A DNA stretch of 40,147 nt from the NCBI GenBank assembly GCA_938036625.1, contig CALHQH010000007.1, positions 1-40,147 on the forward strand, in the 5' to 3' direction. The notes beneath the pieces were generated by a model. That model made no database searches and was not told the origin of the DNA. It saw nothing but the letters and a program-made list of their open reading frames with translations. The translations under genes were made by a program, and so were the position numbers. Shown piece by piece: positions 16,802-25,322 of this stretch. Numbering within the stretch: position 1 is the stretch's first letter; each line of letters begins with the position of its first letter. Source of the stretch: an uncultured Candidatus Saccharibacteria bacterium (lineage in GTDB: Bacteria > Patescibacteriota > Saccharimonadia > Saccharimonadales > Saccharimonadaceae).

Positions 16802-16834
16802 AAAAACACCGAGCTTTGTCTGCTCGGTGTTTTT
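16802..16834. terminator. Bidirectional terminator between pilin and PH-domain gene
   Basis: A perfect 13-bp stem (AAAAACACCGAGC with GCTCGGTGTTTTT) and a 7-nt loop. A-run and T-run flank it on both sides, so it can end transcription from the pilin gene on plus and the PH-domain gene on minus. Confidence 0.93.
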
Positions 16835-16854
16835 ATCATCAACGTCTGCTAGTA

Positions 16855-17619
16855 TTAGTCATTTGCCACTGGCCGGCCGTTCTTAAAGTCCTCCACCGCA
16901 TTATTGAGCGTCGCAATTTCTTGCTTGGGGTTGGCTACAAATGAGAAGCGATAGGTCGTCTCATCGCCCTCCGTACTGAGGCGGATAGAGCCATAATTAA
17001 ACATCGCTTGGAGAACACCACGCTGGTTGTAGCTGGCATCTTCGATATTCATCAGGCTGACCGTTTGCTCAGTGTGTGAAAAAATACTCGTCTGGATCTC
17101 CTGGATAACACTCTCGTTTGTTAGATAAAACATATTGCGTGTATAAACCCAGACCGACACATAGCCACCAAGAATAAAGGCCAAGATGAGCGCCATACAC
17201 AGCAACATAAATGACCCAGAAGCAGAAGCTGGCAGGTGGAGGAGGTCAAAAATATAATCGTAATTAAACATCAATGCCAAGACAATGCTTGTCATCAAGG
17301 TCGACATAACAATCGCTGGCAGCATGCCAATTGGGTGGCGACGCACCACACTAATAATATATTCTTGCTCGCTCAGATTGAGATTCGGGAAGGCCATGAC
17401 TGATTCATCATGGCGGCGGCGCACCTCTGATGACATCCGTGGCAAGTTCGCTTCTGGGCGCGGCGCATGGTAGTGGGGAGCGCCTTCTTTGCCACTCACA
17501 TCGTAGAGTGTGCTGCTCGCCCGTGGTGCCGTGGGCGGCTCGGCATAGAGTGGGTTGCCATCAACATCATAGGCGACGGGCCGTGGTGGATCATTGCGTT
17601 GCAATCGTTGTGAATTCAT
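16855..17619 (-). CDS. Membrane protein with bacterial PH-like domain
   Basis: 254 residues. A disordered, Pro-rich N-terminus (about 1-85) precedes two membrane segments (about 96-118 and 131-156) and a bPH_2-type domain (about 158-250), with YLTNESVIQEIQTSIFSHTEQTVSLMNIEDASY, read here as its strand-turn core, and YGSIRLSTEG. Proteins of this type are common in Gram-positive and Patescibacteria genomes; their molecular role is not established. The start is fixed by TGCTACAAT six bases before the ATG. It converges with the pilin gene on a shared terminator. Confidence 0.88.
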   Translation of the reverse strand: MNSQRLQRNDPPRPVAYDVDGNPLYAEPPTAPRASSTLYDVSGKEGAPHYHAPRPEANLPRMSSEVRRRHDESVMAFPNLNLSEQEYIISVVRRHPIGMLPAIVMSTLMTSIVLALMFNYDYIFDLLHLPASASGSFMLLCMALILAFILGGYVSVWVYTRNMFYLTNESVIQEIQTSIFSHTEQTVSLMNIEDASYNQRGVLQAMFNYGSIRLSTEGDETTYRFSFVANPKQEIATLNNAVEDFKNGRPVAND

Positions 17620-17625
17620 GGGTAT

Positions 17626-17634
17626 ATTGTAGCA
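17626..17634 (-). promoter_or_regulatory. Leaderless extended -10 promoter of PH-domain gene
   Basis: Minus-strand TGCTACAAT followed by six bases and ATG. The predicted start coincides with the A of ATG. Confidence 0.75.
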
Positions 17635-17661
17635 TATCTTGGGCTCATCACCTCATGCCTC

Positions 17662-18669
17662 TTACTCCATTGCGCGGCCAAGATGCTGTCGTGCTCGTGG
17701 TGTCACCCGCCGGCCTCGCGGCGTTCGCTCGATAAAGCCAATCTGCAGCAGATATGGCTCATAGAAGTCTTCGATCGTCGTTGTCTCATCACCTGTCAGA
17801 GCAGCAATTGTCGTCAGGCCAACCGGGTTATCGCCATAGGTATCGAGCATCGAGCGCAGCAAATTGCGGTCGGCTGGGTCGAGGCCAAGCTCGTCGACCT
17901 CCAGCAGAGTTAGCGCCTGTGTTGTCGTTGCTACATCAATAATACCATCACCGTTTACATCCGCATAGTCACGCACTCGCTTGAGTAAGCGATTTGCAAT
18001 CCGTGGTGTGAGGCGCGCCCTCGTGGAGAGTAATCGCGACGCCTCTGGCTTGATGCGCGTCTCGAGGATGGTCGCTGCCCGCGTGATAATCTGCGCAATC
18101 TCCTCTGGAGTGTAAAATTCCAAACGATAGATATGCCCAAATCGGTCGCGCAGTGGCGCTGCAAGGCTCCCCGTCCGTGTCGTCGCGCCAATCACTGTAA
18201 AGCGTGGTAGATCGAGCCGGACACTGCGGGCCGCTGGCCCTTTGCCAATAACAATATCGAGCTTAAAATCCTCCATCGCCGAGTATAAAATCTCTTCCAC
18301 AGCTCGCCCCAAGCGGTGGATCTCGTCGATAAACAACACATCGCCATCGTTGAGGTTGGTCAAGATCGATGCTAAGTCGCCCGCTTTCTCGATCGCCGGG
18401 CCACTGGTGACTCGCAAGCCAGCCCCCATCTCGTTGGCAATCACCGCCGCCATCGTTGTCTTGCCAAGGCCAGGTGGGCCATAGAGTAAGACATGGTCGA
18501 TTGGCTCGCCACGCTTCTTCGCCGCCGCAATTGCCAATTGCAAATTCTTTTTCAGTCGCTCCTGCCCCACATACTCCGCAAAGCGCTGTGGTCGCAACGT
18601 CACCTCAATGCGCTGCTCCTCGCTATCATCCGCGTGGCTACTGGTATCAACAATTCGTTCTATCGCCAT
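17662..18669 (-). CDS. ruvB: Holliday junction branch-migration helicase RuvB
   Basis: The AAA+ hexameric motor that with RuvA moves Holliday junctions. The 335 residues include the N-terminal LRPQRFAEYVGQE, Walker A GPPGLGKTT, Walker B LFIDEIHRL, the RuvB-specific GPAARSVRLDLPRFTVIGATTR region with arginine finger RDRFGH, and the C-terminal winged helix with EPYLLQIGFIERTPRGR. It is complete and of normal length. The ruvA and ruvC genes lie 4 and 7 kb away in other units, so the three are not one operon. The start is set by TGCTATAAT six bases before the ATG. Confidence 0.97.
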   Translation of the reverse strand: MAIERIVDTSSHADDSEEQRIEVTLRPQRFAEYVGQERLKKNLQLAIAAAKKRGEPIDHVLLYGPPGLGKTTMAAVIANEMGAGLRVTSGPAIEKAGDLASILTNLNDGDVLFIDEIHRLGRAVEEILYSAMEDFKLDIVIGKGPAARSVRLDLPRFTVIGATTRTGSLAAPLRDRFGHIYRLEFYTPEEIAQIITRAATILETRIKPEASRLLSTRARLTPRIANRLLKRVRDYADVNGDGIIDVATTTQALTLLEVDELGLDPADRNLLRSMLDTYGDNPVGLTTIAALTGDETTTIEDFYEPYLLQIGFIERTPRGRRVTPRARQHLGRAME

Positions 18670-18675
18670 AGGTTT

Positions 18676-18684
18676 ATTATAGCA
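18676..18684 (-). promoter_or_regulatory. Leaderless extended -10 promoter of ruvB
   Basis: Minus-strand TGCTATAAT, six bases, ATG. The predicted start is the A of ATG. Confidence 0.78.
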
Positions 18685-18701
18685 TTGGTGATGGGGATAA
18701 A

Positions 18702-19085
18702 TTGCATAGCAACCTCATCATATGGTTTACTATACTCATGCATACTGTCATACTTGTCATCACGACCCTATCATCCATTGCAACGATCATCGCTGCACTT
18801 ATTGCACTCATCAAGCCTGGTATGATGAGCCGCTCGACTACCATCACTCATGGCGAGCGATTCTACGCAGCAATGTACGCTTCTCGAGCACTGCCACTGG
18901 GGTTACTTACGGTAGTTGCTCCATTTACGTTTAATGGTTCTGCGTTGCAGCTTATTTTTGCTGCAGCGAGCTTGGCGCAAATTGGTGATGTTGTTATTGG
19001 GCTCAAAAAGCAGGAGTGGGGTATGGTAATTGCACCGGCTATATTGGCTACTATATACCTTACAGCGGCATGGCTCCTTGCTTAG
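18702..19085 (+). CDS. Small membrane protein, DUF4267-like
   Basis: 127 residues with four predicted membrane helices (about 10-35, 55-75, 78-98, 104-126). The pattern ALIKPGMMSR...GERFYAAMYASRALPLGL and AAASLAQIGDVVIG resembles DUF4267-type membrane proteins; function is unknown. The start is uncertain: TTG at 18702 has GGGGA five bases upstream, while the in-frame ATG at 18738 has no ribosome binding site. It is divergent from ruvB and overlaps the HIT gene end by 4 nt on the opposite strand. Confidence 0.7.
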   Translation: MHSNLIIWFTILMHTVILVITTLSSIATIIAALIALIKPGMMSRSTTITHGERFYAAMYASRALPLGLLTVVAPFTFNGSALQLIFAAASLAQIGDVVIGLKKQEWGMVIAPAILATIYLTAAWLLA

Positions 19086-19546
19086 GGTAAGTTCTCTTGC
19101 ACTGCCAGGACAATCTTGCCAAATAGCTCCTCACTCACACGGTGTTCACCACTCTCTAGATGCCGTGGCCACTTTGGGTCAGGAAAATCCTCTCCCGCAA
19201 AGTGCGTACCGTTAGCATAGCGTGGATAGAGGTGCCAGTGGACGTGAGTCGATTGCCCAGCCTTAACGGCGTTGTTCATCAAGCATTCCCAGTTGCACAC
19301 GTCTGCACCAAATGCCTGGGTCATTGCGTGCTCCATACTGCGGATCACCTCGTGGAGTTCGCGCCAGTCGGTCTCATCGAGTTCGCCAAGCGATGACTTG
19401 TGCTCACGTAGCGTCACAAACCCCTTGCCAAGATATAGCTGATTATTACGATCGAGCACTGCATTCCATCGATCAGTTTGCAAGACCACCGCCGGGTCAT
19501 CAGTTGTTTGCTCTACCACAAATGGGCAGATGTCACAGTTTTTCAT
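19082..19546 (-). CDS. HIT family protein
   Basis: A histidine-triad nucleotide hydrolase or transferase. The 154 residues carry the triad HVHWHLYPRY (H-x-H-x-H) near residue 105. An N-terminal CDICPF pair of cysteines is of the type that helps form a zinc site in other HIT proteins. The start at 19546 is certain: AAGGAGGTGAT at 19551-19561, the full complement of a standard 16S tail, lies 4 nt before the ATG. The substrate is unknown; mononucleotide phosphoramidates or dinucleoside polyphosphates are usual for the family. Confidence 0.92.
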   Translation of the reverse strand: MKNCDICPFVVEQTTDDPAVVLQTDRWNAVLDRNNQLYLGKGFVTLREHKSSLGELDETDWRELHEVIRSMEHAMTQAFGADVCNWECLMNNAVKAGQSTHVHWHLYPRYANGTHFAGEDFPDPKWPRHLESGEHRVSEELFGKIVLAVQENLP

Positions 19547-19550
19547 TTTT

Positions 19551-19561
19551 ATCACCTCCTT
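19551..19561 (-). promoter_or_regulatory. Perfect Shine-Dalgarno of HIT gene
   Basis: Minus-strand AAGGAGGTGAT, an 11-nt match to the canonical anti-SD. It implies that the organism's 16S rRNA retains a normal anti-SD although many genes here lack SD sites. Confidence 0.9.
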
Positions 19562-19599
19562 CTCTTGCTCTATTGTAGAGGAGAAGATGCTGCTTGTCA

Positions 19600-20334
19600 T
19601 TACTGATTATTCTGTCGCTCAAGCCATGGGTTATCCATTTCCATAATGCGCTTAAGGTGAGGTTCAAGAGTATCCAATCGTTTTTGGATTTCGTCCTCAG
19701 CAATGCCAAGTGATTGAAAGTCATTCTTCAATGACTCCATATATATTGGAAAGAATTTTGCCTCAAATTGCTGGAAGTCCTCCCACGACATATCCGGATG
19801 CTCCTCATGATGGAACGCCTCGGCACCGCGCCAGAATGTCTCCCAATCAGCTGTCATATAGGCCATGTCAGCGTGATGGAGCAGCTTCGCCTCGGGCGTA
19901 TCACGCTGGGGTGGGCCAGCCATAATTGTGCCCCCAACGGCCCGAATAAGAAAATTAATGTCACCACCAGCCAGATCAATCTTATTATTCTCGAGGTCTT
20001 CCAGTATAAGCACTATCGCATATTCTTCCTTCGTCGGATATCTCTGAGCTGCCTTTTCGTCAAAACCAGCATCATGCCAGGCCGCCGCTAGGACAAGGAG
20101 GTCTTTTTGCCATGGAGTGATCACACGCGGATAGCGATCATCAGGCAAAAGTTCTACAAGCTCGCTAACTGCCTCCATCACATCTTTCATGTGGCCAGGG
20201 TGGTGGTAAGGCAGCTTAGGATAGCGCTTACAGGCACGATCTGCCGACTTACAAAAAGCATCGTTATAATGCTCTGGGTCTTTCTTCGTCTTAAGCTCAG
20301 GAGTAGACCCAAGGTAGTGGTTTTTATTACACAT
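19600..20334 (-). CDS. HD-domain metal-dependent phosphohydrolase, paralogue 1
   Basis: 244 residues with an HD domain: first His in PYHHPGHMKDV, HD in AAAWHDAGFD, and a later Asp in HHADMAYMTADW. It is a predicted metal-dependent phosphohydrolase; the natural substrate (nucleotide or second messenger) cannot be told. A second copy lies at 21085-21741 with the same block order, including QRDTxEAKLLHxAD and ADWxTFWxGA. The start at 20334 has TATAAT nine bases upstream, giving a near-leaderless mRNA; GGTGAA in the gap could also act as a weak SD. Confidence 0.87.
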   Translation of the reverse strand: MCNKNHYLGSTPELKTKKDPEHYNDAFCKSADRACKRYPKLPYHHPGHMKDVMEAVSELVELLPDDRYPRVITPWQKDLLVLAAAWHDAGFDEKAAQRYPTKEEYAIVLILEDLENNKIDLAGGDINFLIRAVGGTIMAGPPQRDTPEAKLLHHADMAYMTADWETFWRGAEAFHHEEHPDMSWEDFQQFEAKFFPIYMESLKNDFQSLGIAEDEIQKRLDTLEPHLKRIMEMDNPWLERQNNQ

Positions 20335-20343
20335 AATTTCACC

Positions 20344-20349
20344 ATTATA
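20344..20349 (-). promoter_or_regulatory. -10 box of HD paralogue 1
   Basis: Minus-strand TATAAT, nine bases before the ATG; predicted 3-nt leader. No -35 recognised. Confidence 0.6.
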
Positions 20350-20463
20350 CAAGCCATTCTATCTATTGTCAACAGAGGGGGCTGGTCCTCAATAGATTCA
20401 CAATAGTACTCAACCAAGCTTGAAACGTAGGCAAAATATAATCTAAACTCTCGCCCATGCTTA

Positions 20464-21033
20464 TTACAATCGACGAACCTGTTTGCCGGTCGGCTTACCA
20501 ACTCCACGCAGATGCGGTACTGTTGTAGCTAAAACAACGCCAGCCGCTATACCGCCTGCGAGGCGCGTCCGCCTTGGATTGCCACGTGCCGTTATAATAG
20601 CAAAAGCCGCCGTAGTAATATTAGCGGCCCGTTTGTAGTGCCCACCTTTGGTCACCTCACCAGTTTTTGCCAGGTGGTAGGCATTGGCTGCGCCGGTTAT
20701 TGCCTGTCCAAGGGCAACGGCAGCAATTCCCGCTCGTGCCTCAGGGTAGCGCTTACCCAGTTCATACATCACACGCACCACAGCAGCTGTATCTACCACG
20801 CCGTCAGTCACACGGCGCAGTGGCGTATCGTCAAGAATTTGCCCATCAGCAACATCAGCCACCATAAAAGCTGCAAGTGCAGAGCCAATCGGCTTGCCAT
20901 CACGGGCCTGCCGTGCAATATATTCTACGCCACCATAGCGCAGGGCCGTCAGCCCCACACTCGCCACTTCTCTTAGGCGAGATATGTGCTGCACATCAGG
21001 CTTCTCCGATTTTTTCTGCTCAGGATTTCTCAC
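20464..21033 (-). CDS. Unknown protein with CDP-alcohol-transferase-like motif
   Basis: 189 residues, GTG start. The segment DVADGQILDDTPLRRVTDGVVD partly matches the CDP-alcohol phosphatidyltransferase signature: DxxDG is exact, and DGVVD fits the final D-x3-D, but the AR pair and the middle Gly are missing. Several hydrophobic helices (about 60-75, 105-125, 137-157, 160-175) suggest a membrane protein. It could be a diverged phospholipid synthase or an inactive relative. It lies between two HD-phosphohydrolase paralogues on the same strand. Confidence in the gene is good; the family is tentative. Confidence 0.7.
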   Translation of the reverse strand: MRNPEQKKSEKPDVQHISRLREVASVGLTALRYGGVEYIARQARDGKPIGSALAAFMVADVADGQILDDTPLRRVTDGVVDTAAVVRVMYELGKRYPEARAGIAAVALGQAITGAANAYHLAKTGEVTKGGHYKRAANITTAAFAIITARGNPRRTRLAGGIAAGVVLATTVPHLRGVGKPTGKQVRRL

Positions 21034-21084
21034 ACTATGTGCTAGTATCTCATATTTTTTGCATTGTTGCTACTGCATGCAATA

Positions 21085-21741
21085 TTATTTTGCAGTATGA
21101 GCTACTGGCTCTGGCATACGCACAAATTGTTCCATATGCTGCTGCAGTGCCGCGCAATACTGGCCAATAACAGATGGAGCAATACCTAGCAGCAAACCAT
21201 CGGTCTGCATCTCTGCTAAACATATTGCAAAGAAGCGCTGCTGTCTTTGCAAGAACTCTACCCATGGGGTATCTGGCTGCTCCTCTACCCGATAAGCCAT
21301 CGCGCCCCACCAAAACGTCTGCCAATCTGCAAAGAGAAACCCAATATCAGCTAAGTGAAGCAACTTAGCCTCAAGAGTATCACGTTGCAGCGGTGGCACA
21401 ACGATCGTGCCAAGGATTGCCCGCTCCACAAAGGCATAGGCCTCGCTATCTAGCTCAAGCCCTTCTCTTTGGCTGTCTTGTACAAACAATGCAACCGAGT
21501 ATGCCTCTTTGCACCAGTATTCTTTGGCTGCAAGATGGTCGTAACCAGCATCATGCCAGGCCGCTGCTATAACGAGAAGTTCATGCTGCTGAGTCGAAAA
21601 TGTATATCGAGGTACAAGGCGTATCAGTTCTTTTGTCATTTGCACCACATCATCCATATGTTGCGTGTTATGGTATGGTAGTGATGGATAAGCCTGACGA
21701 GCCCGCTGCACTGTAGCCAACAACAAAGGGGTGTTATTCAT
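21085..21741 (-). CDS. HD-domain metal-dependent phosphohydrolase, paralogue 2
   Basis: 218 residues, clearly related to the protein at 19600-20334: first His in PYHNTQHMDDV, HD in AAAWHDAGYD, then QRDTLEAKLLHLADIGF and ADWQTFWWGAMAY. The metal-binding residues are conserved in both copies, so both may be active. It is shorter at the N-terminus by about 25 residues. The ATG at 21741 is preferred to the GTG at 21750 because the family sequence starts close to it. No good Shine-Dalgarno is visible; a weak -10 (GATAGT, 21749-21754) would make it nearly leaderless. Confidence 0.87.
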   Translation of the reverse strand: MNNTPLLLATVQRARQAYPSLPYHNTQHMDDVVQMTKELIRLVPRYTFSTQQHELLVIAAAWHDAGYDHLAAKEYWCKEAYSVALFVQDSQREGLELDSEAYAFVERAILGTIVVPPLQRDTLEAKLLHLADIGFLFADWQTFWWGAMAYRVEEQPDTPWVEFLQRQQRFFAICLAEMQTDGLLLGIAPSVIGQYCAALQQHMEQFVRMPEPVAHTAK

Positions 21742-22049
21742 AATAATCACTATCGTATTCCACTGTTGTCAGTATGTCAAGTTACTGATATTATGCCAAA
21801 TCCTCAGCAACTATTACACTTCTCACTATTTTCTCGATAGAGTATGATCCATTCGTATAACAGCAAGGTTTGGTTCTAATACTCGGAGATTAGTATTTTA
21901 AGAAAGATAATTGACTCCCCAAAAAGAATTACAGGAGAAGATATTAGCCCAAGCAAGTAACGTTTTACTTGTTTAACACAAGAAATACCTCTTCATCACC
22001 AAGAGTTTTGGCAATTTACAACACTATTCTCTGTTGATATCAATGCGGC
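21742..22049. other. AT-rich intergenic region, no gene seen
   Basis: About 300 bases between HD paralogue 2 and ruvA. It holds a 7-bp AT-rich inverted repeat (CAAGTAA...TTACTTG near 21954-21971) without a T-run suited to ruvA termination. Nothing else is recognised. Confidence 0.5.
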
Positions 22050-22625
22050 TTACTGCTTCAAAGCCATCGTCACTCGCTGAGCTGTGGGTAAGCTTGTATC
22101 GACATGAGCAAGTGCTTTGGTCGCATCTGCCAACGTATAGCCCAGCGCAACCAACGCTTCGAGCGCTTCGTCGTTTGTATCAAGCTCTGCCTGTACAGGT
22201 GCGTCGCGAGTAGCATAGTATGTCGGCACGCCCACCTTATCTCGCAGGTCTACCACCACACGCTCGGCAGTCTTTTTGCCCACCCCACTGGCTTTTTGGA
22301 TAAAGGCCGCATCGGCATTGGCTAGGGCATTACGCACCTGCTCAGCCTCGCCAAGACTGAGGATAGCCAGCGCTGCCTTGGGGCCCACACCCTGTACAGT
22401 GATGAGCAGCTCAAACAGTTTCTTAGCTGCCCGAGATGAAAAGCCAAACAGCTCCTGAGCTTGCTCCCGGATATGGTGGTATGTATAGAGCTTGACTGCC
22501 TCACCAAGCTGCATCGCATCATAATCATGCGCTGCGACCGCTATTTCGTAGCCAACCCCCTGCACATCAATAATGATACTACCCGCAAACTTCTCATCAA
22601 CTTGGCCAGCAATATGAGCAATCAT
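22050..22625 (-). CDS. ruvA: Holliday junction protein RuvA
   Basis: Binds four-way junctions and loads RuvB. The 191 residues show the N-terminal OB domain (MIAHIAGQV...VGYEIAV), the helix-hairpin-helix pair (LITVQGVGPKAALAIL and ASGVGKKTAERVVVDL) and the C-terminal three-helix RuvB-binding domain (DEALEALVALGYTLADATKAL). GAGGAGG lies 5 nt before the ATG. It starts 18 nt after the PBP stop and is probably transcribed with it. Confidence 0.95.
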   Translation of the reverse strand: MIAHIAGQVDEKFAGSIIIDVQGVGYEIAVAAHDYDAMQLGEAVKLYTYHHIREQAQELFGFSSRAAKKLFELLITVQGVGPKAALAILSLGEAEQVRNALANADAAFIQKASGVGKKTAERVVVDLRDKVGVPTYYATRDAPVQAELDTNDEALEALVALGYTLADATKALAHVDTSLPTAQRVTMALKQ

Positions 22626-22643
22626 CCGCGCCTCCTCGAAGTA

Positions 22644-22870
22644 CTAAAAGTTAGTCCTGAAGAAGTTATTGTTATTGCCACCAGTATTGTTCTGATTATT
22701 CTGCCCAGAGCTATCATCGTCGCTCGTACCACCAGTACCAGAAGTATCACCACTCGTACCACCAGTATTACCACTGTTGCCGGTATTATTGCGGCGGCGA
22801 GTATTACCGTTGATGGTTGAGCTATTATCACTGTCGTCGCTTGTGTTACCAGAGCTTCCACTGCTGCTTG
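22644..22870 (-). repeat. Low-complexity tail of the PBP gene
   Basis: Codes for a Ser/Asn/Gly/Thr-rich extracellular tail with short recurring GNTGGTSGDTSGTGGTS-like units. It creates long artefact frames on both strands. Confidence 0.85.
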
Positions 22871-25166
22871 ATCGACAACTCGCGATGTTCTTTGAGTACC
22901 GGCTGCTATCAAAGTCCTTCTCATCGATAGCAATGATGCGCTTTCGTTCAACGTCACAGACGCGGATTTGCTGTTTCGTCGTGGAGCAATCTGAGCTGTT
23001 CTTCGAGTGTTTCGTGCTGTCGAAGTCGTCTTCGTAGATAGACTCCATTTTCTTATCGCTGAGGTTACAGACTTCGATCTTGGTACGCACAACATTACAT
23101 TGCTTAGTTGGCAGGGCGCCAGTCAAGAAGTATTCTTTGTACGTCCCCTTGGCATTGTTGGTGGTAGCCAGGCCACCATCGCTACAGACCGAGCGCTGCA
23201 CAACGCCACTCGGCACAGGGAATTGGGTGTTCGACTGGCCCGCCAAGAGCTTCGTCATTGTGTTGCGCCAGATCGGCCCTGCCATATCCGAGCCACCAAA
23301 CTTCATTGGCGTGTTGTTATTGTTGCCAACCCAAACACCAACGGCATACTCTGGGTTGTAGCCAATCGTCCAAGCATCTTTGTTGTCATTCGTCGTTCCT
23401 GTCTTGACGGCCGCGGTATGGCCAGGCACTGTGAGAGTTGAGCCAAATACGCTCGCTCGTGCCGAATTATCGGACAAAATGTTTGAGATCAAGTAGGCCC
23501 CGCCTTCGCTAATTGCCCGCTTGCTCGTTGCGTTGGGCCAGCTAACTTTCTTGTTGTATTTGTCGTTAACCTGCTCGATGAGCCCCAGCTCAAATTGCTG
23601 CCCTTGGTTGCCAAATGCTGCATAGGCATTTGTCATTTGCGTTAGTGACGCCTCACCCGAGCCAAGTGCGAGAGACAAGCCATTCTTCTCGCCTGTTGCT
23701 TGAGTAATCGACGAGATACCAAGATTGTTAGCCGTTTGAACCGACTTACTAATACCAAACTTCTTCATGATCTCCACGCTCGGGATATTGAGCGACCAGC
23801 TAATTGCTCGACGCGTCGTCACACTCCCGTGCCAACGTTTGTCGGCATTGAGCGGCTGGTAGCCACCGCCAAAGTCAGTTGGCTTATCTTGGAATATTGT
23901 CGCTGGTGTAATAACCCCCTCGGCTAGTGCACCGGCATAGTAGATCGGCTTGAAGCTACTGCCTGGCTGGCGCGGCGTCGTGGCCATATTGACGTTACCC
24001 CACTGTGGGTTGTTGTAGTCGGCACTGCCCACGAGGGCGCGCACCCGACCTGTCTTGACGTCTATCACAACACCGCTTGCATTCGTCCCACCACGGTTGT
24101 TGAGGTATGGAATCTGCTTGGAGACGTTATCGATCAGCATCTGCTGCGTATCCATATTGAGCGTCGTCTTTACCTGGTAGCCCGAGCGCATTAACTTATC
24201 ATACGCATTTTTATCTTCCGCACTGTATAGTTTCTGTTTGAGTTGGTTTATAACCATCTGTGCAAAGTGTGGCGCAATCGACTTGACGGTATTTGCCGTC
24301 GATGCATACGAGAGCTGCTGCGCATACGCTGCGTCTTTTTGTTCACTGGTGATAGCACCCACCTCGACCATACGGCCGAGCACTGTCTTTTGGCGCTGCT
24401 TGGCCTTTTCTGGGCTGCCGCTGATCGGCGAGTAAGCGGTTGGGGCTGGCAGCACACCAACAAGCATAGCGCTCTCAGCCAACGTGAGGTCCTTTGGTGC
24501 TTTACCAAAGTAAATCTTGGCTGCCTCCTCGATGCCGAACGAGTCTTCACCATAGTACACAGAGTTGAGATACATCTCGAGGATTTGGTCCTTCGTATAA
24601 TTCTGCTCGATCGCTAGTGCCACAAACAGCTCTTGGTACTTACGCATAAAGGTCTGTTCACTTGTGAGGACGGTGTTCTTGGCGAGCTGCTGCGTAATGG
24701 TCGAGCCACCACCATGACGCTGGAAGGCTGCCCGGAAGATACCGATTAGACTGAACCCAGGGTGTTTATAGAAGTCTTTATCCTCACTAGCCAGTAGCGC
24801 ATTTTTCATACTGTCTGAGATGTCAGCTAGTTTCACCATATTGCGGTGCTGAGCTCGCCCCACACTATAGAGTGGCTTGTTGTTGACATCATTGAGGACA
24901 ATACCAGTGTTGTTGCGGTTCATCAGCCGCTCTTGGTCAGAAATATCACGTGCATAATATAGGTATGTCAAGATCGGCACAATCAGCAAAAACAGCAAAA
25001 ACGGCGTCAGAATCACCATCGCCTTCTTCTTTTTGCTCATATTCCAAAACCATAAGAAATGTTTATGCTCGCGTCTTCGGCGCGGTGGCTTCGACTGGCG
25101 AACCTCTCCAAAGTTGGCATATCTGCCCATTCGGGCTGGTTGTTGTCTTCCTCGAGGTAGTTGCAT
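22644..25166 (-). CDS. Class A penicillin-binding protein (transglycosylase/transpeptidase)
   Basis: Builds and cross-links peptidoglycan at the outer face of the membrane. The 840 residues run: basic cytoplasmic tail (1-48), membrane segment (about 49-71), glycosyltransferase-51 domain with ALLASEDKDFYKHPG and STITQQLAKN, then the transpeptidase domain with SSFK (SxxK), SLN (SxN) and KTGT. The C-terminus holds two similar Cys-bounded repeats (about residues 690-780) and a long low-complexity Ser/Asn/Gly/Thr tail. The start at 25166 is set by TGGTATAAT six bases before the ATG. ruvA follows 18 nt downstream. Confidence 0.95.
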   Translation of the reverse strand: MQLPRGRQQPARMGRYANFGEVRQSKPPRRRREHKHFLWFWNMSKKKKAMVILTPFLLFLLIVPILTYLYYARDISDQERLMNRNNTGIVLNDVNNKPLYSVGRAQHRNMVKLADISDSMKNALLASEDKDFYKHPGFSLIGIFRAAFQRHGGGSTITQQLAKNTVLTSEQTFMRKYQELFVALAIEQNYTKDQILEMYLNSVYYGEDSFGIEEAAKIYFGKAPKDLTLAESAMLVGVLPAPTAYSPISGSPEKAKQRQKTVLGRMVEVGAITSEQKDAAYAQQLSYASTANTVKSIAPHFAQMVINQLKQKLYSAEDKNAYDKLMRSGYQVKTTLNMDTQQMLIDNVSKQIPYLNNRGGTNASGVVIDVKTGRVRALVGSADYNNPQWGNVNMATTPRQPGSSFKPIYYAGALAEGVITPATIFQDKPTDFGGGYQPLNADKRWHGSVTTRRAISWSLNIPSVEIMKKFGISKSVQTANNLGISSITQATGEKNGLSLALGSGEASLTQMTNAYAAFGNQGQQFELGLIEQVNDKYNKKVSWPNATSKRAISEGGAYLISNILSDNSARASVFGSTLTVPGHTAAVKTGTTNDNKDAWTIGYNPEYAVGVWVGNNNNTPMKFGGSDMAGPIWRNTMTKLLAGQSNTQFPVPSGVVQRSVCSDGGLATTNNAKGTYKEYFLTGALPTKQCNVVRTKIEVCNLSDKKMESIYEDDFDSTKHSKNSSDCSTTKQQIRVCDVERKRIIAIDEKDFDSSRYSKNIASCRSSSSGSSGNTSDDSDNSSTINGNTRRRNNTGNSGNTGGTSGDTSGTGGTSDDDSSGQNNQNNTGGNNNNFFRTNF

Positions 25167-25172
25167 AGTTTA

Positions 25173-25181
25173 ATTATACCA
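25173..25181 (-). promoter_or_regulatory. Leaderless extended -10 promoter of PBP gene
   Basis: Minus-strand TGGTATAAT, six bases, ATG at 25166. The predicted start is the A of ATG. Confidence 0.78.
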
Positions 25182-25322
25182 TCGTTCTGGTGCAATGTAC
25201 CGAAAACACCAATCTTAGCGCTTTTCTCTTCCTCATCTCTGATAGAGCACAAGCGTAATCCTTTTTACAATTTGGTTTCTGACCTTGTCAGTGTAGCTGC
25301 GCCCAGCAGCAGCTCACTATCT

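Noticed and set aside
21954..21971. Inverted repeat CAAGTAA-CGTT-TTACTTG as ruvA terminator
   Set aside because: Only 7 AT-rich base pairs and no T-run on the minus strand, the strand on which ruvA is read.
22777..23441. Plus-strand frames opposite the PBP tail
   Set aside because: Produced by low-complexity coding DNA on the other strand.
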